Positions 48,280 to 57,600 of a DNA stretch of 64,000 bases are shown here, piece by piece (position 1 is the stretch's first letter; each line of letters starts with the position of its first letter). Source of the DNA: Epiperipatus broadwayi (taxonomy: Eukaryota; Onychophora; Udeonychophora; Euonychophora; Peripatidae); contig JAQFVV010000055.1 of the NCBI GenBank assembly GCA_028023455.1, forward strand, positions 4,246,030 to 4,310,029. Reading direction: 5' to 3'. The translations under genes and the position numbers were made by a program. The notes under the pieces are model-generated. The model was not told the DNA's origin. It made no database searches and was given only the letters and a program-made list of their open reading frames with translations.

Positions 48280-48860
48280 ATGTTGTGTTTGGTCACCACG
48301 TTATAAAAAAATATGAACACTCAAAAGTTTAACTTATTAGAGACAAATATATATATACATATTATACAATCAATAAATACAATATCACATCTATAAACTT
48401 ATTTAATATTGGGATGGTCATGACCGAATGATGGACTCGCTTCCAGCTGTAAATAATAACTTGCCTCACGAGTTTTAACAGAGACTCTTCCGGCTTGCCT
48501 CAAGCCAGCCATAATCTTTGCAGCTTCCCCTTCTATCATGGACTTTCCTCACTGCAGCAGGCTTATAGCATAACGACTATAATAGAAACGTGCACTGTTG
48601 GCAGTGGTTCCAAATGAGAGCGCGTTTAATCATTTTAGGGTAAATCCACATTCTCTGTTTGGGTCATAAAAAGCTGATTATTTATTACCAGATCCCCAAC
48701 CTTACTGGCAGCCATCGGATTCTGAAAGCATCACTGCCTATTGACCAATACTAACCATTGGCTGTCTTTTACGTATCTGTTTACCCATTCGTTAGTAGCA
48801 GTGAACACTCAATCAGTCTGGGCTAGTCCATTTCTGACAGCAAGGTGAGATATGACACTT
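48280..48860 (+). mobile_element. Dispersed repeat, solo-LTR-like, copy 2
   Basis: Diverged copy of 6445-7080 in the same orientation, from ATGTTGTGTTTGGTCA to GAGATATGACA. Shared landmarks are CTTCCAGCTGTA, GACTCTTCCGGCT and TTTATTACCAGATCCCCAAC. No coding sequence. Confidence 0.5.
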
Positions 48861-49529
48861 CACATATTCATAAAACATTATTTTTGCAATTGTAATCGAA
48901 TAATTGTAGAATGTAATAAAACTTTCATCGTTTCATAGACTGAAACATTACAATATTCAAAATGGAAAAACATATAGATTCATACAAATAGCAGCCAATT
49001 GTTAAAGAATACAGCGGTTCCAATTCCATGTAAAGAGAAAAAAACTGCTCTAGAAATGAGTTTTGCAATAACTATACAACTAATCTGTGACTCACAAATA
49101 TTTCCACATATAGAATACACTGGTCCATTTTGATGTTTGATATTTTTTGTGGTTATCTTTTAATTCCTTCAGCTGAAAACTTCTTTCTTAAATATTTCAA
49201 CGTGATGTCTAATTGCAATTCTCCAATATCTATTCTCTACCATATTTTCCCAATGGAAAACAATTGGCATTGCACTTTTTTTACGATGTCTTGGAGATAA
49301 TCCTTATAACATAGCAGAGTCTACCTCTCCCACAAAAATCATGCTCAAATACACCATAAACACCCTTTTAAGATGTACATTGCACCCATTGTTTCTTCAT
49401 TTTACATGTCCAATCCAACCAGATTTCACAATAGTAAATTCTATAGCAAGTTGAAGAACATATTAATTGGAGGTATTATTATTATTATAGCTTCTCCTTT
49501 ACTGTCTTTGCATTTTTCTTCTTATATTA
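48861..49529. other. UBE2F intron, repeat of an earlier intronic segment
   Basis: Bases about 49030-49360 resemble 3530-3850 in ERP44's intron: both have AAAAAACTGCTYTAGAAATG, AATATACTG/GAATACACTG, and 'TACAAAAATCATGCTCAA' against 'CACAAAAATCATGCTCAA'. It is thus another dispersed repeat, of unknown type. Confidence 0.5.
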
Positions 49530-49675
49530 ATTAGATGAAATACACAGGCTTATATATACCTGTGTCTATATATGTAACAGACAGGGTATGAGCACAGACT
49601 TTCACATGACCCACCACTCTCCACACTATCTCATAACACTGATACACCCGAACACATACATGTCGAAAAGATAAA

Positions 49676-49732
49676 TAATCACCAATATATGTATTTCATG
49701 CTAAACCAGCAATCATCAGTTGGTCCAGATTA
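49676..49732 (-). ncRNA. Hammerhead ribozyme-like motif (type I), first direct repeat
   Basis: Same 57-nt layout as at 50526-50582, read on the - strand: stem I TAATC/GATTA and CCAA/TTGG, core CTGATGA, stem II TTGCTGGTTTAGCAT, GAAA, short stem III TACATAT, cleavage A. All core residues are intact. The closing stem II pair is a U-U mismatch. Confidence 0.6.
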
Positions 49733-50148
49733 CCATCTCTACACATATATGCTACAAGTGCTCAGATATATATTAAGATAGCAAATCCTCCTACTTTAAT
49801 GGACAGGCTTCAATGTACTCCATACTCCAACTCTTCAACTGTCCATCCAATTGAAAATCTGATGATGGAACGCTCAAAGGCCACCCTTAGGCCGAGATTG
49901 TTGTCACACCCATGTTGACCCAAAGGTCAATCTGACCCCTCATGTACAGGACATAATCCATTAAATACATGTACAAGGGATAGGCAGACATCTCTAATAT
50001 GTATTAGATGAAATACACAGGCTTATATATACCTGTGTCTATATATGTGATAGACAGGGTATGAGCACAGACTTTCACATGACCCACCACTCTCCACACT
50101 ATCTCATAACACTGATACACCTGAACACATACATGTCGAAAAGATAAA

Positions 50149-50205
50149 TAATCACCAATATACGTATTTCATGCTAAACCAGCAATCATCAGTTGGTCCA
50201 GATTA
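50149..50205 (-). ncRNA. Hammerhead ribozyme-like motif (type I), second direct repeat
   Basis: Exactly 473 bp from the first-repeat copy. Core CTGATGA and GAAA are intact, stem III TACGTAT. It lies opposite the + strand copy at 50526-50582 in the hairpin. Confidence 0.6.
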
Positions 50206-50525
50206 CCATCTCTACACATATATGCTACAAGTGCTCAGATATATATTAAGATAGCAAATCCTCCTACTTTAATGGACAGGCTTCAATGTACTCCATACTC
50301 CAACTCTTCAACTGTCCATCCAATTGAAAATCTGATGATGGAACGCTCAAAGGCCACCCTTAGGCCGAGATTGTTGGCCTTTGAGCGTTCCATCATCAGA
50401 TTTTCAATTGGATGGAAAGTTGAAGAGTTGGAGTATGGAGTACATTGAAGCCTGTCCATTAAAGTAGGAGGATTTGCTATCTTAATATATATCTGAGCAC
50501 TTGTAGCATATATGTGTAGAGATGG

Positions 50526-50582
50526 TAATCTGGACCAACTGATGATTGCTGGTTTAGCATGAAATACGTATATTGGTGATTA
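50526..50582 (+). ncRNA. Hammerhead ribozyme-like motif (type I), right hairpin arm
   Basis: Layout 5' to 3': TAATC (stem I outer), TGG (bulge), A, CCAA (stem I inner), CTGATGA at 50539-50545, TTGCT-GGTTT-AGCAT (stem II), GAAA at 50561-50564, TACGTAT (very short stem III), A at 50572 (cleavage position after U16.1), TTGG, T, GATTA. Both halves of stem I pair fully (10 bp with a 3-base bulge). Natural type-I hammerheads of Penelope-like elements and animal retrozymes have the same plan, with a minimal stem III that works best as a dimer. The stem II closing pair is U-U. Confidence 0.65.
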
Positions 50583-50765
50583 TTTATCTTTTCGACATGT
50601 ATGTGTTCGGGTGTATCAGTGTTATGAGATAGTGTGGAGAGTGGTGGGTCATGTGAAAGTCTGTGCTCATACCCTGTCTATTTCTTATATTAATATATAT
50701 TACTCTATTATGACTCTTATACACTTAAATGCAATTTTTATATATAATTCCTCCTTTATTTTTCT

Positions 50766-50800
50766 AACAGTTTCGACTGTCCTACAGTCTTCATCAAAGC
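50766..50800 (-). ncRNA. Penelope-type hammerhead-like core
   Basis: On the - strand: TTGATGA (C3 replaced by T), A, GACTG-TAGGA-CAGTC (perfect 5-bp stem II), GAAAC, TGTT. One core residue differs from consensus, so activity is doubtful. Confidence 0.45.
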
Positions 50801-50823
50801 TTTTATAACTTTCTTAATTCTGT

Positions 50824-50851
50824 TTGACTGTCCTGCAGTCTTCATCAGAGC
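50824..50851 (-). ncRNA. Penelope-type hammerhead-like core, third unit
   Basis: On the - strand: CTGATGA is intact, stem II is GACTG-CAGGA-CAGTC, but the following GAAA has lost its G (reads CAAAC). Complementary to the defect in the other two copies. Confidence 0.45.
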
Positions 50852-50932
50852 TTTTATAACTTTCTTAATTCTGTTACTTTCTTAATTTTGTTTACATAAA
50901 TGTAAATAGAATTAAGAAAGTTATAAAAGCTT

Positions 50933-50966
50933 TGATGAAGACTGCAGGACAGTCGAAACTGTTAGA
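50933..50966 (+). ncRNA. Penelope-type hammerhead-like core, right arm
   Basis: TTGATGA (C3 to T), A, stem II GACTG-CAGGA-CAGTC, GAAAC, then TGTTAG. Same defect as the left-arm copy. The GACTG/CAGTC stem is conserved among all units. Confidence 0.45.
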
Positions 50967-51042
50967 AAAATAAAGGAGGAATTATATATATAAAAAATTG
51001 CAGTTAAGAGTTTATGAGAAGTTATAATAAAGTAATATATAT

Positions 51043-52159
51043 GAATAATTGGAGATATATTAATAATTTTTATTAGTCAATCATTATACTACTAGAAATT
51101 ATCTACTTAATGAATATTTCTCAATGAATAACATTTCTATAATGTAAAATTTTCACTACACTACTCTCACACAAGGCAAGCATTGGTTTTTATCAGGTTT
51201 TAACAATAAACATATGATCAAAGATGTAAAAAGGGTCACCCAAAATGCACATTCCATGCTGAACCAGCACTCATCAGTTGGCCCAGATCACAATTTCTTA
51301 CACTTATCTTTACCATATATATATATATAGCCAAATACTGCTCTTACAACATTTTACGGCAAACCATTTAATGCCAATATGACTAAAATTTCTCTAATGT
51401 AATTTTCATTGCATCACTTTCAATGCAAGGCAAGAATTACATTATAGAAATATTAAGGTATTGATTGGTTTTATCATAGTTTCCTTACTCCTATCTAGAG
51501 TTTTCTATGATCATTTGTTTTCACTTACATTTATTTTACTTTTTTATTTATTCAATAAACTTAATATGAAATTGGGCCATAATCATTTATTTAAATAAGC
51601 AGCATAAGACAGTTTGTTTTTATTATATTGAAGCACTTCATATATTCTTGCATATTTGCGTGCTTCAATTTTCTTTCACACACACACACACACCCTTTTG
51701 ATGACACCCACAAATTTCTGTAAACTCACACACACACACAAATAATGGGTGCGTGTGTGTGTAACTGTACAACGCTTTAACTTGTTGAAACTGTGCAAGT
51801 AAACTTAAAAGTTAAATAAAATCCAAATAATTATATTAACTGCACGTGTTTCAACGGGTTGGAGTGATAAGAATAATGGAAAAGTTTCAGTAATGAAAAT
51901 AATCCATTAAGTAATAACAGTAATTGGTACTTTTAGAAGTTAAAAAATAGTTCCAGTCTAACACCTTTGGGATTAAAAATACTAATAGTATTACCCAAGA
52001 GTGTTAACGGAAGATCAAGTGCTACAGGGTGGGAAATGCATACAAAGAGCATTGGAAAAGTAAATGCGTTCGCATAAAAGATAATTGCAATAAAATATGC
52101 GAATGGCAATTCACTTTAATTCCACAAATCAATTAATAGAAAAAGTCCCCAATGCTTTA
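51043..52159. other. UBE2F intron with microsatellites
   Basis: (CA)n runs lie at about 51678-51693 and 51727-51740, followed by a GTGTGT run at 51752-51762, which can pair with them. A partial arm of the hammerhead-bearing family is at about 51200-51320. No gene. Confidence 0.5.
51234..51290 (-). ncRNA. Hammerhead-like motif, degraded copy
   Basis: On the - strand: CCAA, CTGATGA, GTGCTGGTTCAGCAT, then GGAA in place of GAAA, TGTGCAT, T, TTGG. The A13-to-G change should inactivate it. It shows that the motif also survives in an isolated, truncated family member. Confidence 0.5.
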
Positions 52160-52580
52160 AGAAAAATACCTTCGAAATATTGAGAGTAGTCTTTTGTTAG
52201 TGAGTTGTTCTGCTTCTTGCTCTGACTTCAATTTAATTCGAAGGTATGTACCTTTATTATGGATCGCCAGCTTGTAAAAATGCACGAGTCATCTCGAGTC
52301 GGCTTTTCCATGTCGTCGGGGAGAAGGGCGACTTCGAGTTGAAAATCCAGCAACCATCTAACTTGTTCCAGATACCCAGTATCGTAAATGCCTTGCCTAA
52401 GTTATCTATCCATAGATCGAGCCAATGATCCACCCGACATCGTATGAAAACATGCCTGTTATATCATCCTCAATGGAGAGAAACGTACCAAGTTATCTTA
52501 AATCGATATCATCGTGATGTGCTTCAACAATAATACTTCCAAGACTTGTCGGTAAATTTTTTATACATATAAATATGGGA
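52160..52580. other. G+C-richer island, unrecognised
   Basis: A block with balanced composition in A+T-rich surroundings. The + strand frame 52246-52428 encodes 60 residues beginning MYLYYGSPACKNARVISSRL; I recognise no domain and no splice sites that would link it to UBE2F. It may be a fragment of an unidentified retroelement. Confidence 0.35.
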
Positions 52581-53274
52581 AGATAATCCCAAGTGAAAGC
52601 AACGCATGTATTTCTTAATAGTCACTAACTTAATTACAATTTAAAGTGAGTACACATTAGATTTAGTATTATTTAAATATATATATATATTTAAAAAATG
52701 TAGATGTTTGCTGGCCCTAATATTATTTATTTGTAAGAAAGAGATCGAACAATGTAGGGATTAAGTTTAGTAAAACGTAATTAAAGTCTTGCTTGTCTTT
52801 TCACGCAACCCGAGGGATGTCTTGTGTAGAATCAAATTAGGATGTGAAAAAAATATAAAGAAAAGGGAGAGAAATCTTGGTTAATTTTTTTTAATGCTTC
52901 TTTACGATGTCAGAGATATCTAGTGAAGGATTACAAACGATTTATTTTTAGCTACAGATTTATCATATATTATATTGAGTGTGATGAAGTCTTATTCAAC
53001 TGACAAGTACAATATTGATTTCCTAAGAATATAATTTATCTATGGAAGGAATGATTTTGTTTATTATGCTTCAATTTTTAATGAGTGTTATATAACCGTA
53101 AATAAAATCCGTGTTCTGTGTATATATGTCTGCGCTCAGCCAAGTAAAGCTGAGAGCGAATTTATATATAACGCAAAAACTGGATTAAGCATTAACAGGT
53201 ATGGGTTAGCATAATCCCTCATTAATTATAATTAGAAGTTAGCAATAATTTATAAAAAATATAGGGGATTTGAA
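52581..53274. other. UBE2F intron, no recognised feature
   Basis: A+T-rich. A small hairpin CGCTCAGCCAAGTAAAGCTGAGAGCG (halves CGCTCAGC and GCTGAGAGCG) lies at about 53133-53158. Confidence 0.35.
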
Positions 53275-53355
53275 TAAACTTTCGAGCATCCTTCAATTGT
53301 CCACACTATCCCATACCACTGATACACATGATCACACACATATAGAAAAGATAAA

Positions 53356-53412
53356 TAATCACCAATAAACATATTTTGTGCTAAACCAGCACTCATCAGT
53401 TGGTCCAGATTA
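53356..53412 (-). ncRNA. Hammerhead-like motif, left arm, core mutated
   Basis: On the - strand: TAATC, TGG, A, CCAA, CTGATGA, GTGCT-GGTTT-AGCAC (perfect stem II), then AAAA instead of GAAA, TATGTTT, A, TTGG, T, GATTA. G12 is lost, so cleavage is unlikely although both helices are kept. Confidence 0.55.
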
Positions 53413-53827
53413 TCATCTCTCACACATATATAATCAGTGCTCAGTTTATATTAAGATAGCAAATCTTCATACTTGAATGGACAGGCTTCAATCTTCAACC
53501 ATCAATACCATTGGAAATCTGATGATGGAATGCCCAAATCTCTTGTTAATGCCAATATTGTCATGCCCATATTGACCTCAAATCACTCTGACCTCTCATG
53601 TATTCAACTGGATATGGTCCTATACATGAGGGGTCAGTGACTTGAAGTCAACATGGGCATAACAATATTGGCATCAGCATGGGATTTGGGCATTTCCATC
53701 ATCACATTTTCAATGTATGGATGGCTGAAGAGTTGGAGGTTGGAGTGGATTGAAGCCTGTCCATTAAAGTATGAAGATTTGTTATCTTAATGTAAACAGA
53801 ACACTGTTTATATATGTATGTGTGTGA

Positions 53828-53884
53828 TAATTTGGACCAATTGATGAGTGCTGGTTCAGCATGAAATATGTATATTGGTGATTA
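53828..53884 (+). ncRNA. Hammerhead-like motif, right arm
   Basis: TAATT, TGG, A, CCAA, TTGATGA (C3 to T), GTGCT-GGTTC-AGCAT, GAAA, TATGTAT, A, TTGG, T, GATTA. Stem I is kept through a U-G wobble. One core substitution. Confidence 0.55.
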
Positions 53885-53965
53885 TTTATCTTTTCCATAT
53901 GTGTGTGGTCATGTGTATCAGTAGTATGATATTGTGGATAGTTGAAGGATGCTTGAAAGCTCGAG

Positions 53966-54389
53966 TAAATGAAGAATTCCTGTATTTCAAATATTACATA
54001 ATAAGTATTCGAGTAAATATTATAATAGATTCCTAGTTTAAGGTTTCATTGAGAGGGGTGTTATCATTATAAATATTTTATTAATCTGTAAATAATATAG
54101 CCATAAATAATAATATTGCATTGACATGTGCCTTCATCGGCTATTCTCATTATTCCCTCCTAATATGAATTCCCAGATATATTCGTTATGCGATGCATTC
54201 CATGCCCACTATTAATAATATATGTGTGATGAATAGTCTGTCGAAATAATTCCAGATATATAAGCTCATTGGTTTACGTATAACCTACTAATATGAGATT
54301 CCTGATATGAGCTTCCAGGTAGTATACCCTAGTGGGTCATATATATATATATCTTACCTTATATTATTTAATTTGGCTTAGAAGTAGTA
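53966..54389. other. UBE2F intron, no recognised feature
   Basis: A+T-rich. Three partly similar stretches around CCTACTAATATGAGATTCC, CCTCCTAATATGAATTCCC and 'GATATGAGCTTCCAGGTAGTA' suggest a weak old repeat. Confidence 0.3.
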
Positions 54390-54641
54390 TCATTTCTGCA
54401 ATCTGGGTCTTTCATCTATCAGTGAATTCCATGTAGGTATCGCAAAGCCGATTGTATTATTATGGCTAATGAACCACACATTGTTAGATGCAGTCTCATG
54501 ATTACTAGTATTATCCCCATTTCTTGTGTTGTGCCTATGACAGATAGCTATCGCCCCAATGCCACATATTTTTTTTTGCTTATATACCACAAGTCCATAA
54601 CTATAATTTAAGAAAAAATGAAATAATAAATGCTCACCCAC
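54390..54641 (-). pseudogene. LINE C-terminal fragment, - strand
   Basis: The 83-residue frame contains CHRHNTRNGDNTSNHETASN and GFAIPTWNSLIDERPRLQK. The order 'H-x-x-NTRN...G...P-x-WNSL' matches the C-terminal tail of many LINE ORF2 proteins (consensus YNTRN...G...WNSLP). The reverse transcriptase is absent. Family differs from the two LINE types above. Confidence 0.45.
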
Positions 54642-57600
54642 ACTTTGGTTGAATTATCTTAAAATACTCCATAGGTAATACAATAACTACACCCTTTTAT
54701 TATATAGCTATCACTGTTATGAAGAATGCAACTAATTCCTGGGTCAGTAAATAGCATACATTCGTGCCTTGTAAATATTATGCCATCCATTACAATCAAT
54801 AATTTATCTATTATAAATAAATCTCAATACTACAAATTGTCTCCTTGTCATCTATTCTATTAATCTGAATCTTAGAAATTTTGTAGTAGAGGTCATGGAG
54901 CACAGGCGAGGTTAGATTTTGTGTTGTCTAGGGATAGCAATACAACTAGGCATACTGGTTAAGAATGCTTGCTTGGTCTCTGGATCTTGTTAACTAGTTA
55001 TACATATTTAATCATTACAATATACATTAATTACTGGCCAAGGCATTTTTTCTTACAAACATTTATACTTTATTTTTAGACTTACTGAATAAATTGAACC
55101 TAAATTAGACCATGGGTATTGCTTTTGTGTGATAACATTGGATGGTAATCATTTATTTAGGTCAGCTATAAAATTAAAAAAAAAAAATAGTAACTTATTT
55201 GATCAGTGAAGTGAAAAAAAATTGTTTTTCTGCAATAAAATGATAAAATCAAATCATAAAATAATTGTTTTAGGAAATAAATAACAATATTTTTAGGCAT
55301 CTTTTTTTATTTTATAATTTGAAAAGATGTTTTCAATCATGGCATTTATTTCTTTAAATATATTGTACCCTGCCAACAGGATGGTAACCTCTATGGAGTA
55401 CATCAATTAGGCTATACTTTTATTTTCTTTAGGTACAATTTTATACTTTGATTATTTCCAAATTATTTTTAATTTATATTAGCAATTATGAGACCCAAAT
55501 ATCCTTTTAGACAAGATCGCAAACTTTTTCACATTAAACAAATGGCAAAGTATCGGCTCAATGGAATAAGAATAGCAAGATACTCCTTATTAAGTATAAC
55601 AATAATACCTACATAAATATAAAATATCTATAATGTCAATGCGCATGCAGTGTATTTCATTGTTTTCATTGTAAAAACAACAAAAAATAAGTTTATATAT
55701 AATCTTTTTTTTTTTTTGTAAAATGGTTAAGTTTTCATTTGTAATAAAGCATGACATTTATATTTAAATTTTATTACATTTTAATAACTTTAACAACAAA
55801 TTACTATTTACTTCCGTAAATTTCTGTTTTGTCTTTTTTTATTTGAAGAGTTGACAGTCTATTTTTTAGATTAATTTTGTTTACTGAATTTATACCTTCA
55901 ACAAAATATGCAAAAAGTGAAAGTAGAAAATAAAACTTTATTTAATACAAAAATTCAACCAAGAAAAATGTAGACAAAAAAAAGCAATTATACAGTGTAA
56001 GATCTTTGAAATATGTTTTCGTAAAAATTAACAGAATATAAAGTCTCGATTAACTGCCTTTTCCTTTTTAAAATTTATGCTCGTTTAATCAATATCTTTA
56101 CATTTTTAAAAATATATGAATACACTATCATACAATATTAATATTCATAAGCTGATTGAATATATTTTATATCAATGTATAAGAGTAAATATCTGTTTTT
56201 TGTACCACAGTTCTAATTAAACACTCCTATGGGAATTTGATTTCCATTTTTTTATGAATTCTTTCATCAGTGCAATATTTTTTGGAACTAATCATTTGTG
56301 AATCTTTTGTAATAAATATATCTATAATACCAATATTTGGAATTACTTTATTTTATTATTGAAATTATAAATATGGATAATTACAAAAAAAGTTGGTAAT
56401 AAATTGGAAGTGACAATTTTTTAATTACTGAAACAATAGAAAAATCCTGCAGATCAATCAAAGTTAAATATTTTAAAACATTTTAAGGCCCCACAAGTAT
56501 GACCTTTGCTTCCAAGTCATGGCATGAATATCAAAATTTTTGGATAGTAGCTAACCATACTATAATATTCACTTTTAATACATATATTGTAATAGTTTTG
56601 TGTCATCAGGCTAGATCACCATTAAGCAAAGATTTAAAGCATGTCTATGAATATATGCACATCTCAAAAACCAATCATCATCATAAGACAAGTAATTGAA
56701 TGAAGAACAATAAAGTGGGAACTTTAAAGGTGATCTGCCTTCCTTAGCAGAATCTATCTAACCACATAGATGTCCACACAAAATAGATATTCTATTTATA
56801 GTTTAGCCCAGTACTGGTTTCTTCATTAACATGTGGATGCTTTGATCTCCATCTCAGGTTTACTTCTAAAATAATAAACTCCACACAGAAAATGGATTAA
56901 ATAAGAATAAACAATTTATTATTAGGTTAATATTGAATACATATGTAAAACTCTAAATAGCACATTTATAATAGGTTTTTTTTTTATTTAAATAAAATGT
57001 ATCCCTTTTGATATAGTTCCATCTCTGATGTCAATAATTTTAACTCTTCATTATTTAAACTAGTTTTTGTTCTAATTCATATCTTACAGTCCTAACTGCT
57101 ACATGAAAGTATGATAGTAACATTTATTCTTGTTAACTATGTTGTATCAATTCATATTAATACTATCCCATTAATACTTCATTTTAAATCTGAGGCAAAC
57201 ATGATAGCCTTCACAATCTTTATTACCAATAATAATTTACTATATTTGGAGAGCAATCAAAGTTCTAGAAATCATGCGCCAATAATTAGAACCACAATGA
57301 TATAGCTAAATTTTGCCTGTTAATCATTAAATATGTGAACACCTTCTTTGCTATTAAAACAATCTTTGTTCAAATAAATATTTCACCCCAGAAAGATCAA
57401 TTCAAAAATGCATAACTTAAAAAATCAGCTGTATGTTTATTATTTCACTGACTTTCGAATTTCATTTATTGTACTTTATTTACATAATTTCTATCGCACC
57501 ATTCTGCATGTATATAAACAAAACTATATTAAAAACCACCAATTCAACATAATTATATTTTATTATTTAATTCAAAAGCTTCTTAAGCATGTACTTTCTT

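Larger units (their letters stand above)
49530..50376. mobile_element. Direct-repeat dimer of the hammerhead-bearing fold-back arm
   Basis: Bases 49530-49903 and 50003-50376 are near-identical 374-bp direct repeats at a constant offset of 473 bp (no indels, only a few substitutions, such as ATGTAACAG against ATGTGATAG). The 99-bp spacer 49904-50002 includes CCCATGTTGACCCAAAGGTC, which matches the centre of the palindrome at 53275-53965. Each repeat carries a - strand hammerhead-like segment. The second repeat is also the left arm of a hairpin with 50377-50680. Confidence 0.9.
50051..50680. mobile_element. Large hairpin, 305-bp arms with a 21-bp loop
   Basis: Bases 50051-50355 and 50377-50680 are almost perfect reverse complements, from TAGACAGGGTATGAGCACAG at the base to GAACGCTCAAAGGCC at the tip. 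The tiny loop (ACCCTTAGGCCGAGATTGTT) differs from the roughly 50-bp centre of the related element at 53275-53965. The near-identity of arms suggests recent origin or ongoing gene conversion. A 65-residue frame on it is a by-product. Confidence 0.9.
50693..51042. mobile_element. Penelope-type palindrome with hammerhead-like motifs
   Basis: Arms at about 50693-50820 and 50909-51042 are reverse complements (AATTCCTCCTTTATTTTTCT; AGTTATAATAAAGTAATATA against its partner). A partial third unit (50824-50876) repeats the end of the left arm. Each unit holds the string 'GATGAAGACTG...CAGTC(G)AAAC', like the hammerhead motifs described in Penelope-like elements, whose terminal repeats often form such inverted arrangements. 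No nuclease or reverse transcriptase is attached here. It lies directly beside the larger palindrome. Confidence 0.65.
53275..53965. mobile_element. Hammerhead-bearing fold-back element, complete palindromic copy
   Basis: Arms of about 310 bp (about 53285-53595 and 53640-53952) are diverged reverse complements, from GAGCATCCTTCAATTGTCCA at the left to its partner at the right end. The centre has TCTCATGTATTCAACTGGAT. Shared family blocks are TTTATATTAAGATAGCAAAT and ATGGACAGGCTTCAATC. Both arms carry a hammerhead-like segment. This copy shows the family's basic plan: arm, short centre, inverted arm. Confidence 0.85.
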
